Shown in pieces: positions 38,888 through 49,267 of a stretch of DNA of 64,000 nucleotides. The translations under genes and the position numbers were made by a program. The notes under the pieces were generated by a model that had not been told where the DNA came from, searched no databases, and saw only the letters and a program-made list of their open reading frames with translations. The DNA is from Nemertoderma westbladi. Taxonomy: Eukaryota; Xenacoelomorpha; Nemertodermatida; Nemertodermatidae. Within the stretch, counting starts at the first letter, position 1. Each line of letters begins with the position of its first letter. The DNA is taken from NCBI GenBank assembly GCA_032718475.1, contig JAUCBJ010007179.1, forward strand, positions 124,001-188,000, written 5' to 3'.

Positions 38888-39900
38888 ATATTTTGAAACA
38901 TGAAAATTTTGTAAATTGATTGTTTGAACCTGTTTTTTTTTACGTAATGGGGTTTTTTTGGGTTCTGGTTTTGATGGAATATATACGAGATGCACCAGGC
39001 GTATCAAACTTGTATTTTTCGGTGCTGTGTGCAAAATTTGGTGCCTGCACGAAATATTGAAAATCCATTCAATAGTTCAATTGATTGTTATAATTTATTT
39101 CTCACATTATTGCAGAGGTTTATTGGGGTTCAGATTTCAATGAAATAAATAATTATCTAATTAGACATCTCAAACATTTTTGAAAAATAGCTATAATCAG
39201 CGCCCTAAAAACCTGAAAATGTGAATCTATAGCATTGTATAAATGTATAAGTCGTCAATTAAAATGTTAGTGTTCAGTCTGAAAAGTGCTGATTACATGT
39301 TTTTTTCATTTTTTACCTACGTATTAGACTAAAACTGCCATTTATAGTAAACAGATCATTTTAACTATTCTCAAATTGATTCAGCGCCCCGGAAAACCTG
39401 TATTTTAAAAAAGATAAGTTGAAAATTGCAACTTCAAATTTTTTGAAAATTATTCACTACTTGAAATTTTGGATCTGCAAAATAACTACACCAGCAATTT
39501 ATTTAGATAATTTTTTTCTTTTTGTTTAAGAATGGAGAAATCTACAGTACGACAAACAAAAAATTAGTTGTTTTGGTTAAAATTTGTAGATTCTAGAGGA
39601 GGAGGGGGGAGGGAGGTCAATATGAGCCCACCCGCCCGTTATTTGTACATCATTTTATAGCCCGGTACTAATAATAGGGTTAATAATTATAGAAAAATGA
39701 TTAATTCGCAATAATATTATGGAAATTATTACTAATGAATTATGTAAACAGACCGATTACCCGGTCGATAAGTTGAACATTCTACTCGTACTGTACTACT
39801 CATAATTCATTTTTGGATAAATTTCATCTCAAATTAGAAATTATTGGCCACCTATTTAAGTGCTTATTATCTATTTATTAGATATAAATACATGTAATAA
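38888..39900. other. Intronic AT-rich sequence
   Basis: About 1 kb without a supported gene or element. A short phrase resembling TCAGCGCCC-AAAACCTG occurs twice (about 39196 and 39380), perhaps an old dispersed repeat. Confidence 0.45.
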
Positions 39901-39915
39901 TTAATATGTATTACT

Positions 39916-40197
39916 TTAATGTAAGTGGTTAATTAACAAAGTGAGCATAAAATGTTCAAGTGGTAAATTTAGGATAAATTGGCACTTAGATTTAGAATCC
40001 GGGCCTATATCCAAAATAAGTGAATAAGTGAATAAAATAAGTAGCAACTGCCCTGTCTCTCCATATACAGCAAAATTAGGAGTTGACCTTTTAACGGCCA
40101 AAACGTTTTTTAAAAACCTTAACTGCACCCTTTCTACATCAACAGCAGATTCAAAACCCCATATATCCGCACCATACATGAGAATAGGTTTTATCAA
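39916..40197 (-). pseudogene. LINE ORF2 C-terminal region
   Basis: 93 codons beginning MIKPILMYGADIWGFE and including FLKNVLAVKRSTPN and AVYGETG, the conserved segment after the RT thumb in many LINE ORF2 proteins. It is separated from the palm segment by the AT-rich interruption, and part of the expected linking sequence is missing. Confidence 0.75.
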
Positions 40198-40281
40198 GGA
40201 ATTAAATAAGTTTAAAGCACAATCAAAAGATGCATGAGGAAAACGGACAAAATATTTTAATAATTAATATATAATAATTTA

Positions 40282-40600
40282 TTATATAATAATATAATTA
40301 ATAATTAATTTACCATTCCCTGAAAAAATAATACCTAGATATGTGTACTGGTTAATCATGGGCATCACCTTTCTATTGTAGTAAAGCTGACCAGTTGATG
40401 GTCGACCTTTGTTTCCAAACACCACCACGTTTGATTTATCTAAGTTTACTTCGAGAAACCAATATTTACAATAATGTTCTAGAATTACTAAAGATTGCTG
40501 CAAAGCCGACGCAGATTCTGCCACTATAACAATATCATCTGCAAAGAGTAATAAAAACAGTTTCAGTGTACAAACAGGGATACCCTCTATACCACCATGT
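40282..40600 (-). pseudogene. LINE RT palm segment with FADD box
   Basis: The minus-strand frame carries LLLFADDIVIVAES (the RT motif C catalytic Asp pair), then W-LEVNLDKSNVVVF and YLGIIFSG, the usual primer-grip region. It is frameshifted relative to the upstream RT piece (40587-41129) and ends in the AT-rich insertion. Confidence 0.8.
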
Positions 40601-41129
40601 TATGTTGTAGATCATTTTCTAGATCATTTATAAAAATACTGAAGAGAAAAGGGGATAAACACTCCCCTTGTCTGACACCATTTGATACTATAAACATTTC
40701 TGATAAGATACCATTTGTTCGTACACAAGATTTTACCCTACTATACATATTCTTAATAATATTAAACATTTTCCCGCCTGCACCTAATTGCACCAATTTC
40801 AACCATAGAGCCGATCTACTAACTAGATCGAACGCTTTCTTCAGATCAACAAATGCGCAATATAATTTTTTCTTCCGGGTTAACAAAAAATGGTCTATGA
40901 GCGCTCGTAATATACACATTTGATCAGCTGTAGAAAACCCTGCTCGGAATCCACCCTGAGCTTCAACTAAAATACCATAACATTCCGCCCACCATTGCAA
41001 ACGATTGTTTATAACAGACGTAAATAATTTACCCAGAATTGATAACAAAGTTATACCACGATAATTACAGGGATCTAAACTATTACCCTTTTTAAATAAA
41101 GGACATATAATTCCAATGGTCCAATCCAT
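40587..41129 (-). pseudogene. LINE RT fingers and palm (motifs 1-5)
   Basis: 180 codons with PLFKKG...NYRGITLLS, GFRAGFSTADQ, the motif A block FVDLKKAFD (first catalytic Asp) and the motif B block GVRQGECLSPFLFSIFINDLE. All are standard LINE RT motifs. It overlaps the endonuclease frame by 55 bp in another frame, showing a frameshift near 41.13 kb. Confidence 0.85.
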
Positions 41130-42004
41130 AGGAAAATTACCTGATTTAAAATAGCACTAAACAACAAAGTTAACACAGGTATTAATTGGTCACGACCCTC
41201 AATAATAAATTCACTTAAAATATTATCAATACCGGGCGATTTTCCACGTTTTAGCCTATTAATGGCGTTAAGCACTTCTATTTCCTCGTAAGGCATAGTC
41301 AAATCTTTTTCAAAACAATTTTTACTTTCAATTACGTTGATGTTACTATTAATACTACCATTAACACCCATATCTTGGAAGTTAGTACTGTCCGAGTTAA
41401 GTTGCTCAAAGAAATTCTTAAACTCGCTAATAGATGGTTCTCTAGCACCTCTTGGTACTGCCGTACGGCAAATTGATTTTAATTTTATCCAAAACTTTTT
41501 CGGCTTTGTAGTGCGTGCCAAATTTAAACGCCTGACTTCGTTTCTGGAATACTCATACCGGGTTTTACGTAATGTTGTCCTATATAGGGTTTTCCTACTT
41601 TGCAATAGAGAAAACGCTTCCGGAGTTCCTGATCTCTTCCAAGATATCAAGGAATTTTTACTATGGCTATAAACATTTATGTCACCTATAGAGAAATATT
41701 TACACTGCGCCATAATTGGTACCATGCCTAAAACATAATCAATTGTAGAAGCTCCATTTTTGAAATGAAAAGTAAAATCACCCTTCTCTTTATCTTTTCC
41801 AAGCCGTCCATTAAAAATACGAAGGCCAGTATTTTTACATAGGGATAATAATTTTGTTCCATAAGTATTCATTTTTTTATCAACATTATTTCTGGCGGCA
41901 TTATTACAGAAAACTCCCATACCACTACTTAAAATGTAATCACTTCCTTTGGTATTCAAGTCACCTATAACTACGTTATATGCACTATCCCAATAGAGCG
42001 CCAA
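41075..42004 (-). pseudogene. LINE endonuclease C-terminal half and linker
   Basis: 309 codons starting with an APE-endonuclease strand (VVIGDLN), then LCKNTGLRIFNGR, a G-FT segment and STIDYVL, which carries the conserved Ser/Asp of the last catalytic strands. A linker to RT follows, with AINRLKRGKSPGIDNILSEF. The N-terminal endonuclease strands are missing, so this is a 5'-truncated copy. Confidence 0.8.
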
Positions 42005-42009
42005 GGATC

Positions 42010-42115
42010 TAGGACACTTCCCCCCCGGACAGTTTACCCCCCGGACACTACCCCCCCACCCAAGTAGGACACTTCCCCCCCGGACACTTGCCCCCCGGAC
42101 ACTTCCCCCTCAGTT
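42010..42115. repeat. GGACACTTCCCCCCC minisatellite
   Basis: Five to six imperfect copies of a GGACA(C/G)TT(T/C)(A/C)CCCCC-type unit of about 15-20 bp, immediately at the truncated 5' end of the LINE relic. Confidence 0.7.
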
Positions 42116-43650
42116 AAAGTGTTACAATTAATCTGGGTGCATCAAAGCAATAAACAAAAGTTAAAGATGGTTACAGGACAAGTTGTATCTAGACAAGTTT
42201 GTTCAAAATTATAAAAGAAACATTTTTATAGTCAAATTTTGTTTGTTTTTCTTTTTTCCGCCCCCAAACCCCCGCTTCTTTTCTTGGGGGCTGCCAGCCT
42301 GCCGCCCTCAAACACCCGCTTCTTTTCTTGGGGGCTGCCGCCCCCAAACCCGCATTTCCCTGTGTGCCCGTGGTGAAAGACTTTGAGACCGTTTTGAAAT
42401 AATCAATTCATGTTTGTATCATCAGATAATAAATTAACTAAGCCTAAAGTAGGAGCTGTATTGAATGTTAACCAATTTAATATATAAATTACTACAATAT
42501 TATATAATTCAACAAAATCCTATTAAAAATATTGCAAGTAACCAGGAAATTAAATATGTAGTGTGTATAATATCTCTATAGTATGTATAGTAATATGTAT
42601 ATCAATATGTAATGCTGAACACAGAATACAGGTCGATGTATGTCGATTTTACCCTGGAGAGGTATAATTTTGATTGCAACAATAATATTCATCGCAATAT
42701 GCTACAATTTGAAGAAGACTATTACATAATAATACCTATAATTAAAACAATTAATTATTATAATTCTATAGTTAATAAAAACAGTATCATTCGGGGGATG
42801 GAATTTATAGGTCATCAAATTAATTGTTTAAAGATTAGCAAACAATACAATGTAATTGTATTGATAAAACCCATAAATAAATCTTCGCGATGCTCTTCAA
42901 CTGCTATGTGCGTGTTATGGGATGCGTTGTAAATTGTGTCAGATGTTGCCACCACCGTATTGAATGTGGCCTCGAATAACTCAGCCACCTCGATATCATC
43001 TTCCAGGTGGTTGTCCATAAGTACGAATGGAGAGACCGCAACTGCATTATCTGTATTATTCGCTGTTCCAACTGTTGCATATACTTGAAACTGTTCACTG
43101 GGTGTTACGCTAGACACCAAATTCGAACTGTCGTTTAACACTGGCACTACATTCGCCGGTGTTATCCTCTCAGACCTTTGTAAATCCTGTAGTGAAAGGG
43201 CTGGTCGCAATTAATAAATTGTCTCATTTATTCAACGCACAGATAATATACTTTCTATTGTTTTGGAGTCATACTGACGGACAGACCGACAGTCAAACGG
43301 ACAGACCGACAGTCAAACGGACAGACAGCTATATCTCGAGAAGTAGAACAGATCTTGCTAAACGGTATCAAATTTGGAATCTTTATAAAAATCGGCTCTA
43401 GACAGCGAGATGAAATAGAAAAAATTGTGAAAACCTTGAATGCCACACAGCAACACAATCATTTATGAATGAAGAAATATAGTAAAACCTAAGTTTAATG
43501 GATTAAAGTTAGATCCCGTATTACAATATATTAACAAAACCCATATTATTATTATTACTTATATAACAAATGGGATCACGCGATTCCATAATAATCTGCA
43601 CAAGTTGTTTATTAAATAGCCTAAATAATTAATCTATTTTATATTACCTA
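42116..43650. other. Intronic sequence with minor repeats
   Basis: No convincing gene. A C-rich phrase with CGCTTCTTTTCTTGGGGG occurs twice at about 42270-42340. A 20-bp unit GACAGACCGACAGTCAAACG is repeated at about 43273-43320. A 131-codon minus-strand frame (42815-43210) shows no recognised motif and may be chance. Confidence 0.45.
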
Positions 43651-43669
43651 TCTAAAGGTTAATACCGAT

Positions 43670-44110
43670 CGGTTAATACCGATTGGGTAGATCGGAGCCC
43701 CGCAACCCCGCACCATCCCCAAAGCAAAGCCCAGTGCCCGCCATGGGCGCCGCCCACCACGCAAGCAGAAGGAGTTGGAGCGGATCAGCGCGAATTGAAG
43801 GCGCCTCCGGACCACGCCCAACACACTGGCGAGGCCTTGCTGGCGCATCCCCTGCCGCCGAGCCACGAGGGTCTCAACGAGGTGGCGGATTAGGATATCG
43901 GCCTCCTTACACCACACCCCGTCGGTGGTTCCGACTAGGGGGGTGAAGGAGATCCTCCTGTCCTCGCGCACCGCGCTGTAATGGACCTTCTTGGCCCAGG
44001 CTCGCTGCTCGAGGATGGAGTCCAGGGGCCTATTTGCATATGAGGGGGCGTCAGCGTTTCGCATATGAGGGGGCGTCTCGCACCTCATCGTGTCGCTTTA
44101 TGACGAGGCC
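43670..44110 (-). pseudogene. RT element X, C-terminal segment 2
   Basis: Minus-strand frame with DAPSYANRP, RRISFTPLV and RLQFALIRSNSFCLRGGRRPWR, the C-terminal block of the family. The codons next to the insertion (44104 and below) read LVIKRHDEVRD and directly continue the HALNCKSRG of the 46436 side. A 17-base repeat (GACGCCCCCTCATATGC, twice at about 44036-44080) marks a duplication and frameshift just downstream. Confidence 0.75.
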
Positions 44111-44350
44111 AGTAGTAAGATGAACCCATCCTCGGCGACAGTTGGACCTACTTCGCACCTTGGGTGTTAAGTAGGTCATTAATTAATTAATCAATTAATT
44201 AATTGGTCGATTAAACAATTAATTAATTGTTTAATCAATCGATTTGTATCAAATAATGTTGCCAAAGGCAATTTAATTTGATACAAATCAATCAGATAGG
44301 GACGCGCGATGAATAAATTGTACTACAGCAAACGAAATATACAATACAAT
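44111..44350. repeat. 240-bp terminal inverted repeat, left
   Basis: Contains several internal hairpins: GACCTACTT/AAGTAGGTC, a palindromic ATTAAACAATTAA/TTAATTGTTTAAT, and ATTTGTATCAAAT/ATTTGATACAAAT enclosing TTGCC-AAA-GGCAA. The reverse complement is at 46190-46429. Confidence 0.95.
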
Positions 44351-44370
44351 TGCCACTGCCTCAGCCACAG

Positions 44371-45462
44371 GCTGTGGCTGTGGCTGTGGCTGTGGCTGTG
44401 GCTGTGGCTGTGGCTGTGGCTGTGGCTGTGGCTGTGGCTGTGGCTGTGGCTGTGGCTGTGGCTGTGGCTGTGGCTGTGGTTGTGGCTGTGGCTGTGGCTG
44501 TGGTTGTGGCTGTGGCTGTGGCTGTGGTTGTGGCTGTGGCTGTGGCTGTGGCTGTGGCTGTGGCTGTGGCTGTGGCTGTGGCTGTGGCTGTGGCTGTGGC
44601 TGTGGCTGTGGCTGTGGCTGTGGCTGTGGCTGTGGCTGTGGCTGTGGCTGTGGCTGTGGCTGTGGCTGTGGCTGTGGCTGTGGCTGTGGCTGTGGCTGTG
44701 GCTGTGGCTGTGGCTGTGGCTGTGGCTGTGGCTGTGGCTGTGGCTGTGGCTGTGGCTGTGGCTGTGGCTGTGGCTGTGGCTGTGGCTGTGGCTGTGGCTG
44801 TGGCTGTGGCTGTGGCTGTGGCTGTGGCTGTGGCTGTGGCTGTGGCTGTGGCTGTGGCTGTGGTTGTGGCTGTGGCTGTGGCTGTGGCTGTGGCTGTGGC
44901 TGTGGCTGTGGTTGTGGCTGTGGCTGTGGCTGTGGTTGTGGCTGTGGCTGTGGCTGTGGCTGTGGCTGTGGTTGTGGCTGTGGTTGTGGCTGTGGTTGTG
45001 GCTGTGGTTGTGGCTGTGGCTGTGGCTGTGGTTGTGGCTGTGGTTGTGGCTGTGGCTGTGGTTGTGGCTGTGGCTGTGGCTGTGGCTGTGGCTGTGGCTG
45101 TGGCTGTGGCTGTGGCTGTGGCTGTGGCTGTGGCTGTGCTGTGGCTGTGGCTGTGGCTGTGGTTGTGGCTGTGGCTGTGGCTGTGGCTGTGGCTGTGGCT
45201 GTGGCTGTGGCTGTGGCTGTGGCTGTGGCTGTGGCTGTGGCTGTGGCTGTGGCTGTGGCTGTGGCTGTGGCTGTGGCTGTGGCTGTGGCTGTGGATGTGG
45301 TTGTGGCTGTGGTTGTGGCTGTGGTTGTGGCTGTGGTTGTGGCTGTGGCTGTGGCTGTGGTTGTGGCTGTGGTTGTGGCTGTGGCTGTGGTTGTGGCTGT
45401 GGTTGTGGCTGTGGCTGTGGCTGTGGTTGTGGCTATGGTTGTGGCTGTGGCTGTGGCTGTGG
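44371..45462. repeat. (CTGTGG)n hexanucleotide array
   Basis: 1,092 bp of TGTGGC units, about 182 copies, with TGTGGT variants clustered at 44.87-45.07 and 45.29-45.44 kb. One base is missing at about 45139, which swaps the apparent Leu-Trp, Ala-Val and Cys-Gly dipeptide frames. The array starts at a palindrome CAGCCACAG-GCTGTGGCTG. Confidence 0.97.
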
Positions 45463-45531
45463 GGAGTGCCTCAGGTCTTAAATCAGAGTCTTACAAATTC
45501 GAACGTTAACGAACAAATTCAAACGTTACTG

Positions 45532-45605
45532 TTCCACCTTGGTGTAGTGGTTGCTTTGAATTCACATCTCCAATAGGTCGTGGGTTCAATCCTCACATGG
45601 ACCAG
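45532..45605 (+). repeat. tRNA-derived SINE head (pol III A and B boxes)
   Basis: TGGTGTAGTGG (45540-45550) fits the A box and GGTTCAATCC (45583-45592) fits the B box at tRNA-like spacing. The 5' GTTCCAC and 3' CATGGACC ends resemble a tRNA acceptor, though the cloverleaf is imperfect. It is most likely the head of a SINE inside the Polinton-like element. The tail boundary is unclear. Confidence 0.6.
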
Positions 45606-46189
45606 GGCAGTTTTCGTTCGATCAGCAATAGGCCTAACTATACAAAATGTAGTATTATTGCCTAGTAACCAATTCATAGCTACCGTATGGTTTTTACTTT
45701 GAGACATTTCACCCTCTAGCAGCAGACTCGGATCTTCAGACTACTCTGTTGGTTGGGAATTAATTTGACACATGGCGTTTGGGCGATGGCTTTGTTGTTG
45801 AGCTAATATGCGCGTGGACTGCTTCGCAATACAATGCGAAAGAATGCAATCTATTGCAAGAGCAGATGTTTATTATAGTTTTCTTAGGCGAATTGATGTA
45901 ATAACGAAGCTATAGGTTTGAATAATTTAAACTCTATCGCAGGTCCCATTCACGCGTTGACATACAGTATAGGATTCGATGTTTGGATTAGTCATGCTAC
46001 GGTTAATAAGAGCCCAAACGGCCGCAGATTATTGATGGATGACTCGGGGCCAAACTGGGGCCACTTTATTTTTGTGTGAGGGTAATTTATGTTTTGGGTT
46101 TCGATTGTGTCTTTTTATTTAATTCTACCTTTACCTACTGTATGGCAAAAATAATACAAATGTACTGTATATTGTATTGCACAGTGCCT
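45606..46189. other. Unassigned interior of Polinton-like element
   Basis: Moderately AT-rich DNA between the SINE head and the right inverted repeat. No open frame of interest is seen. Confidence 0.45.
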
Positions 46190-46429
46190 ATTGTATTGTA
46201 TATTTCGTTTGCTGTAGTACAATTTATTCATCGCGCGTCCCTATCTGATTGATTTGTATCAAATTAAATTGCCTTTGGCAACATTATTTGATACAAATCG
46301 ATTGATTAAACAATTAATTAATTGTTTAATCGACCAATTAATTAATTGATTAATTAATTAATGACCTACTTAACACCCAAGGTGCGAAGTAGGTCCAACT
46401 GTCGCCGAGGATGGGTTCATCTTACTACT
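46190..46429. repeat. 240-bp terminal inverted repeat, right
   Basis: Reverse complement of 44111-44350 with no difference seen by eye. Confidence 0.95.
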
Positions 46430-46435
46430 GAGGCC

Positions 46436-46866
46436 CCTTGACTTGCAGTTGAGGGCGTGGGTCGTTATAAACGGTTCCCCACACCCCTCGTACTTCGCCG
46501 GGAGGCCAGGCAGCGTCAGGCCATATCTCATTGAGAGATTGTCCCGGAACACCCCCGGGTCGAGGTCTGTATAATCCACTATGGAGGGCTGCGCCGTCAA
46601 CCACCCACTGGTTTTGTGGGTCACAGTTCTCTCCACAGTTCGACGCCATTCAGCTGGGACACCGAGGAGGGCGGAATCCTGCCTCGCCTTGTATGAGGCG
46701 TCCTGTGCGATGCGGCTCTCCGCCAAAGCGGAGGAGAGGCACGCGGCATGGTCTGCAACATGGAGGGGGCGACCTGTCAGCGACCTGTCATACACCAGAG
46801 CGACCTGTCAGCAGCTCTGGTGTATACCCGATGCGGGGCCCACATTGGCGCAACTGATCCCACCAC
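46436..46866 (-). pseudogene. RT element X, C-terminal segment 1
   Basis: Minus-strand codons beginning WWDQLRQCGP at the LINE junction and running through GWLTAQPS, GVFRDNLSMRYGLTLPGLP and CGEPFITTHALNCKSRG, which is the family's C-terminal Cys/His block. The first part is in a different frame from the 46795-46370 frame, so it carries at least one frameshift. It is cut at the GAGGCC site by the Polinton-like insertion. Confidence 0.78.
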
Positions 46867-46892
46867 TTATAATAATAATAATAATAATAATT

Positions 46893-47180
46893 TCTTTTTA
46901 TTCGCAAAAACTCCGCAACAAGTTAAAAAACCGCACAGAGGCAGCCTAACAGAATAAGATCCCATTATAGCTGATTATTACGCGAATAAAGCGTCACAAC
47001 CTACGATTTTAATTTGTACTATAAAATTAACATACAGTAGGTTTAGTACTCAACTAATCTATAATAATGTACTGTACAATATGTACACAGTACCTTAAGC
47101 ACAAACTTCGATCAAACTCGTTAGCCAGCTGTCTCCGGCATATATTTGTTTAAATTTATAGTCATATTAGTGTGTTTAAT
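46893..47180 (-). other. 3' untranslated region of the LINE
   Basis: Sequence between the ORF stop at 47181 and the (ATT)n tail, with no coding signal. Confidence 0.6.
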
Positions 47181-48404
47181 TTATGTTATGTCGTCACGTG
47201 AGTACATTTTGTAAAATTCCTTCTTTAGTTTATTTGTAAATTTGCTATATGACTTTGTTTCGCGAATATTTAAATTTAGAGAATTCCACAGTCTCGTACT
47301 ACTAACCATCACGCTGTTGTATCCAAATTTTGTTTTTGTTTTTGGTACTTTGATACGGAATGTTCTTTTATTTATGTTTTTATTTTGCCTTTTAAAATTT
47401 TTAAGGAAAGCAATACTTAGATTTTTAAATGGTGTTGATAAATCGAAAAAATATTTAAAGAAGTATTTTAGTACGTAGAAATTTCTAAGTGCTTGTAAGT
47501 GGGGTAATTTTGCCTTAGTGCGTAATTCTGTCCCAGTGGCATCTCTGATTTTTTTGCAGTAGACAGTACGTAGCCCGTAGTTTTGAATTTTATCTAGCCT
47601 GTAAAGTAATTCTTTGTACCCGTGTGTCATATGTAGTGGTGTAATAATTTCACAGCAGTAATTATGTAGTGGTAGGACAGTAGCCTTATACACTGTTAGT
47701 TTCGTGTTAGTAGGTAATTGACCTTTAATAAGTCTTAAACATGATACTGCATGGGTCATTTTCTCAGCAATCAATTTTATTTGTGGCTTCCAAGTAATTT
47801 TATTATCAATTATTATTCCTAGGTATTTAAATTGCGAGCTCTGTTTAACGGTTGCTTTTCCTATGTGCAGGTTAATTTTTTCTATCTCATTTGTTCTAGA
47901 ATGTGGAGTTATTAAAATAAATTCAGTTTTTTCGGGATTTAGTTGCATTTTTAAACTTGAAAAGGTACTATCTATTTTTAATATACGATTTGATAAGGTT
48001 TGGGTAGCAGCGATCGGATCCGGTCCTGATGCAAAGATGAGAGTGTCGTCAGCGTATTGAATGATGTTAAGGTCTTCAGATTCAGCAATTTCGTTGACGT
48101 ATATGAGGAACATAAGAGGTCCCAAAAGTGTTCCTTGCGGAATTCCCCGTTCAGTCTGTTCCCAACTGGAGAAGTTTCCGTTGAGTTTAACCCTTTGTTT
48201 TCGTTGGCAAAGGTAGTCTTTCATTAGGGAGACAGCAGTCGAATGGAGACCAATTTCTTTTAATTTTAGAAGAAGAATATGATGATTCAACGAATCGAAA
48301 GCCTTACTTAGATCTAGTGAAGCTACAGCCACGTGATTTCCTTCGTCAAGTTTTGATCGCCAATTCTCAGTTGCGTATATAATCGCATCCTTAGTAGAAA
48401 AAAC
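47181..48404 (-). pseudogene. LINE ORF2 C-terminal part with intact RT palm
   Basis: An uninterrupted minus-strand frame, 383 codons from the first ATG at 48332 and open upstream to about 48404 (DAIIYATENW). It carries motif A (LDLSKAFDSLNH), motif B (RGIPQGTLLGPLMFLIYVNEI), motif C (IIQYADDTLIFA), the LNPEKTEFI and FKYLGIIID blocks, then HMTHGYKELLYRLDKIQNYGLR and the TRLWNSLN tail typical of CR1/Jockey-like elements. The catalytic Asp residues are present, but the endonuclease and RT fingers are missing, so it is a dead truncated copy. The intact frame shows the insertion is younger than RT element X. Confidence 0.88.
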
Positions 48405-48411
48405 TTACACA

Positions 48412-49252
48412 CACCGGTGATAGAACCCGCCGACGAGGAGTCGTCAGCGTACCAACACTGAGTTTGGAAGCAGGTGGAGCTGCCAGTAGACTGTGCTGGT
48501 TGATCGGGTTGGTTACAGGGTGTTGTGTCAGGCGGGTCTCCCGGCGGTGGGTCAGGCTGGTCTCGAAATGGTGGGTCAGGCGGGTCTCCCAGCGGTGGGT
48601 CAGGCTGGTCTCGAAATCGTGGGTCAGGCGGGTCTCCCAGCGGTGGGTCAGGCTGGTCTCCCATAGCTGAGTCAGGCGGACCTCCCGGTGATGGGTCAGG
48701 CGGGTCTCCCGCTGGTGGGTCAGGCGGGTCTCCCGGCAGTGGTTCTGGTGAGCCTACCAGTGGTGGGTCTGATGGGTCTCCTGGTGATGGGTTAGGCGGG
48801 TCTCCCGGCAGTGGGTCAGATGGGTCCGCTGGCTGTTCCTCTTCAGCCAAAGTCAGTGATAATGGCGTTTCTTCACAGGGCGTCCAGGGCTGGTCCCCAG
48901 AAAGCGTGGGAGACGAGCCGGTAGGAGGCGTAATCAGCGGATCTCGTGGTGGTAGGTCACCGACATCCCGCAATGACCGGACCAAGGAGAGTGTCCCACA
49001 ACCATACCCCAACATCGCCGCCGGATCCCCCTGGGTATATCCTTCACGACTCCACAGAGGGTTGTCGGATCCCTGGAGGTAGAGGGCCGCATGGCCATTA
49101 TAGGCATTGTACAAATACCGGGAACACCGGTGCCAGTACAGACGCGCGTCGTTCCAGAGGGCCACGGGACGACTCAAACTATTGGAGGCATTGGCAGCGT
49201 CAACGAGGAGCATGCACAAACTCGAACATCGCCAACATCGCGTGGACTGCAC
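48412..49252 (-). pseudogene. RT element X, palm segment with Pro-rich insert
   Basis: The minus-strand frame contains motif A (LLVDAANASNSL), motif B (SREGYTQGDPAAM) and motif C (CWYADDSSSAGS). Between motif B and motif C is an in-frame stretch of about 130 residues of GDPPDPPL/RDQPDPPF-type repeats, so the two catalytic motifs are about 190 residues apart instead of a few tens. The frame is interrupted at 48410 by the LINE. It joins the N-terminal segment through two frameshifts between 49205 and 49305. Confidence 0.8.
48515..48845 (-). repeat. 24-bp Pro-rich coding minisatellite
   Basis: About 13 imperfect 24-bp units (eight codons, GDPPDPxx or RDQPDPPx), partly arranged as 48-bp pairs, inside the RT palm frame. 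Confidence 0.85.
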
Positions 49253-49267
49253 CTTCGATACCGGCTT

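Larger units (their letters stand above)
39916..42004 (-). mobile_element. Non-LTR retrotransposon relic (endonuclease + RT)
   Basis: Minus-strand LINE body, 5'-truncated inside the endonuclease and broken by frameshifts. In order it shows the C-terminal half of an APE-type endonuclease, the RT fingers and palm, the FADD catalytic box, and the C-terminal PILMYGADIWGFE region. A 54-bp run of nearly pure A/T (about 40258-40311) replaces or interrupts the sequence between the palm and the C-terminal part. The clade is not certain from motifs alone. Confidence 0.85.
44105..46435. mobile_element. Polinton-like non-autonomous element, 6-bp TSD
   Basis: GAGGCC at 44105-44110 and 46430-46435 flanks a 2,319-bp element (44111-46429) that begins AGTAGTAAGATG and ends CATCTTACTACT. 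Both 240-bp terminal inverted repeats look identical. Long TIRs, 5'-AG termini and a 6-bp target duplication match Polinton/Maverick elements, but no capsid, protease, integrase or polymerase gene is inside. The cargo is a (CTGTGG)n array, a tRNA-like SINE and unassigned DNA. It sits inside the HALNC...RHDEVRD codons of RT element X and so is younger than that element. Confidence 0.8.
46866..48410 (-). mobile_element. 5'-truncated CR1/Jockey-type LINE
   Basis: Minus-strand LINE inserted into RT element X exactly between the codons GVCK and WWDQL, with a short CTTA repeat at both junctions. The 3' end (left) is an (ATT)n tail at about 46868-46892 (read on the minus strand). The body starts inside the RT domain, the usual result of incomplete target-primed reverse transcription. 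About 1.5 kb. Confidence 0.85.

Noticed and set aside
42815-43210. 131-codon minus-strand frame
   Set aside because: No recognised motif, no splice or promoter context, in a transposon-rich intron. Could be a TE scrap but cannot be supported.
44309-45576. 390- and 408-codon Leu-Trp / Ala-Val / Cys-Gly dipeptide proteins
   Set aside because: Translation of a (CTGTGG)n array; the frames swap identity at a single missing base.
45532-45605. Functional tRNA gene
   Set aside because: A and B boxes are good but the stems do not pair fully, and it lies inside a mobile element, so a SINE head is more likely.
48464-49082. Plus-strand Gly/Ser-rich frame of 185 codons
   Set aside because: Antisense shadow of the Pro-rich minisatellite in the RT palm frame.
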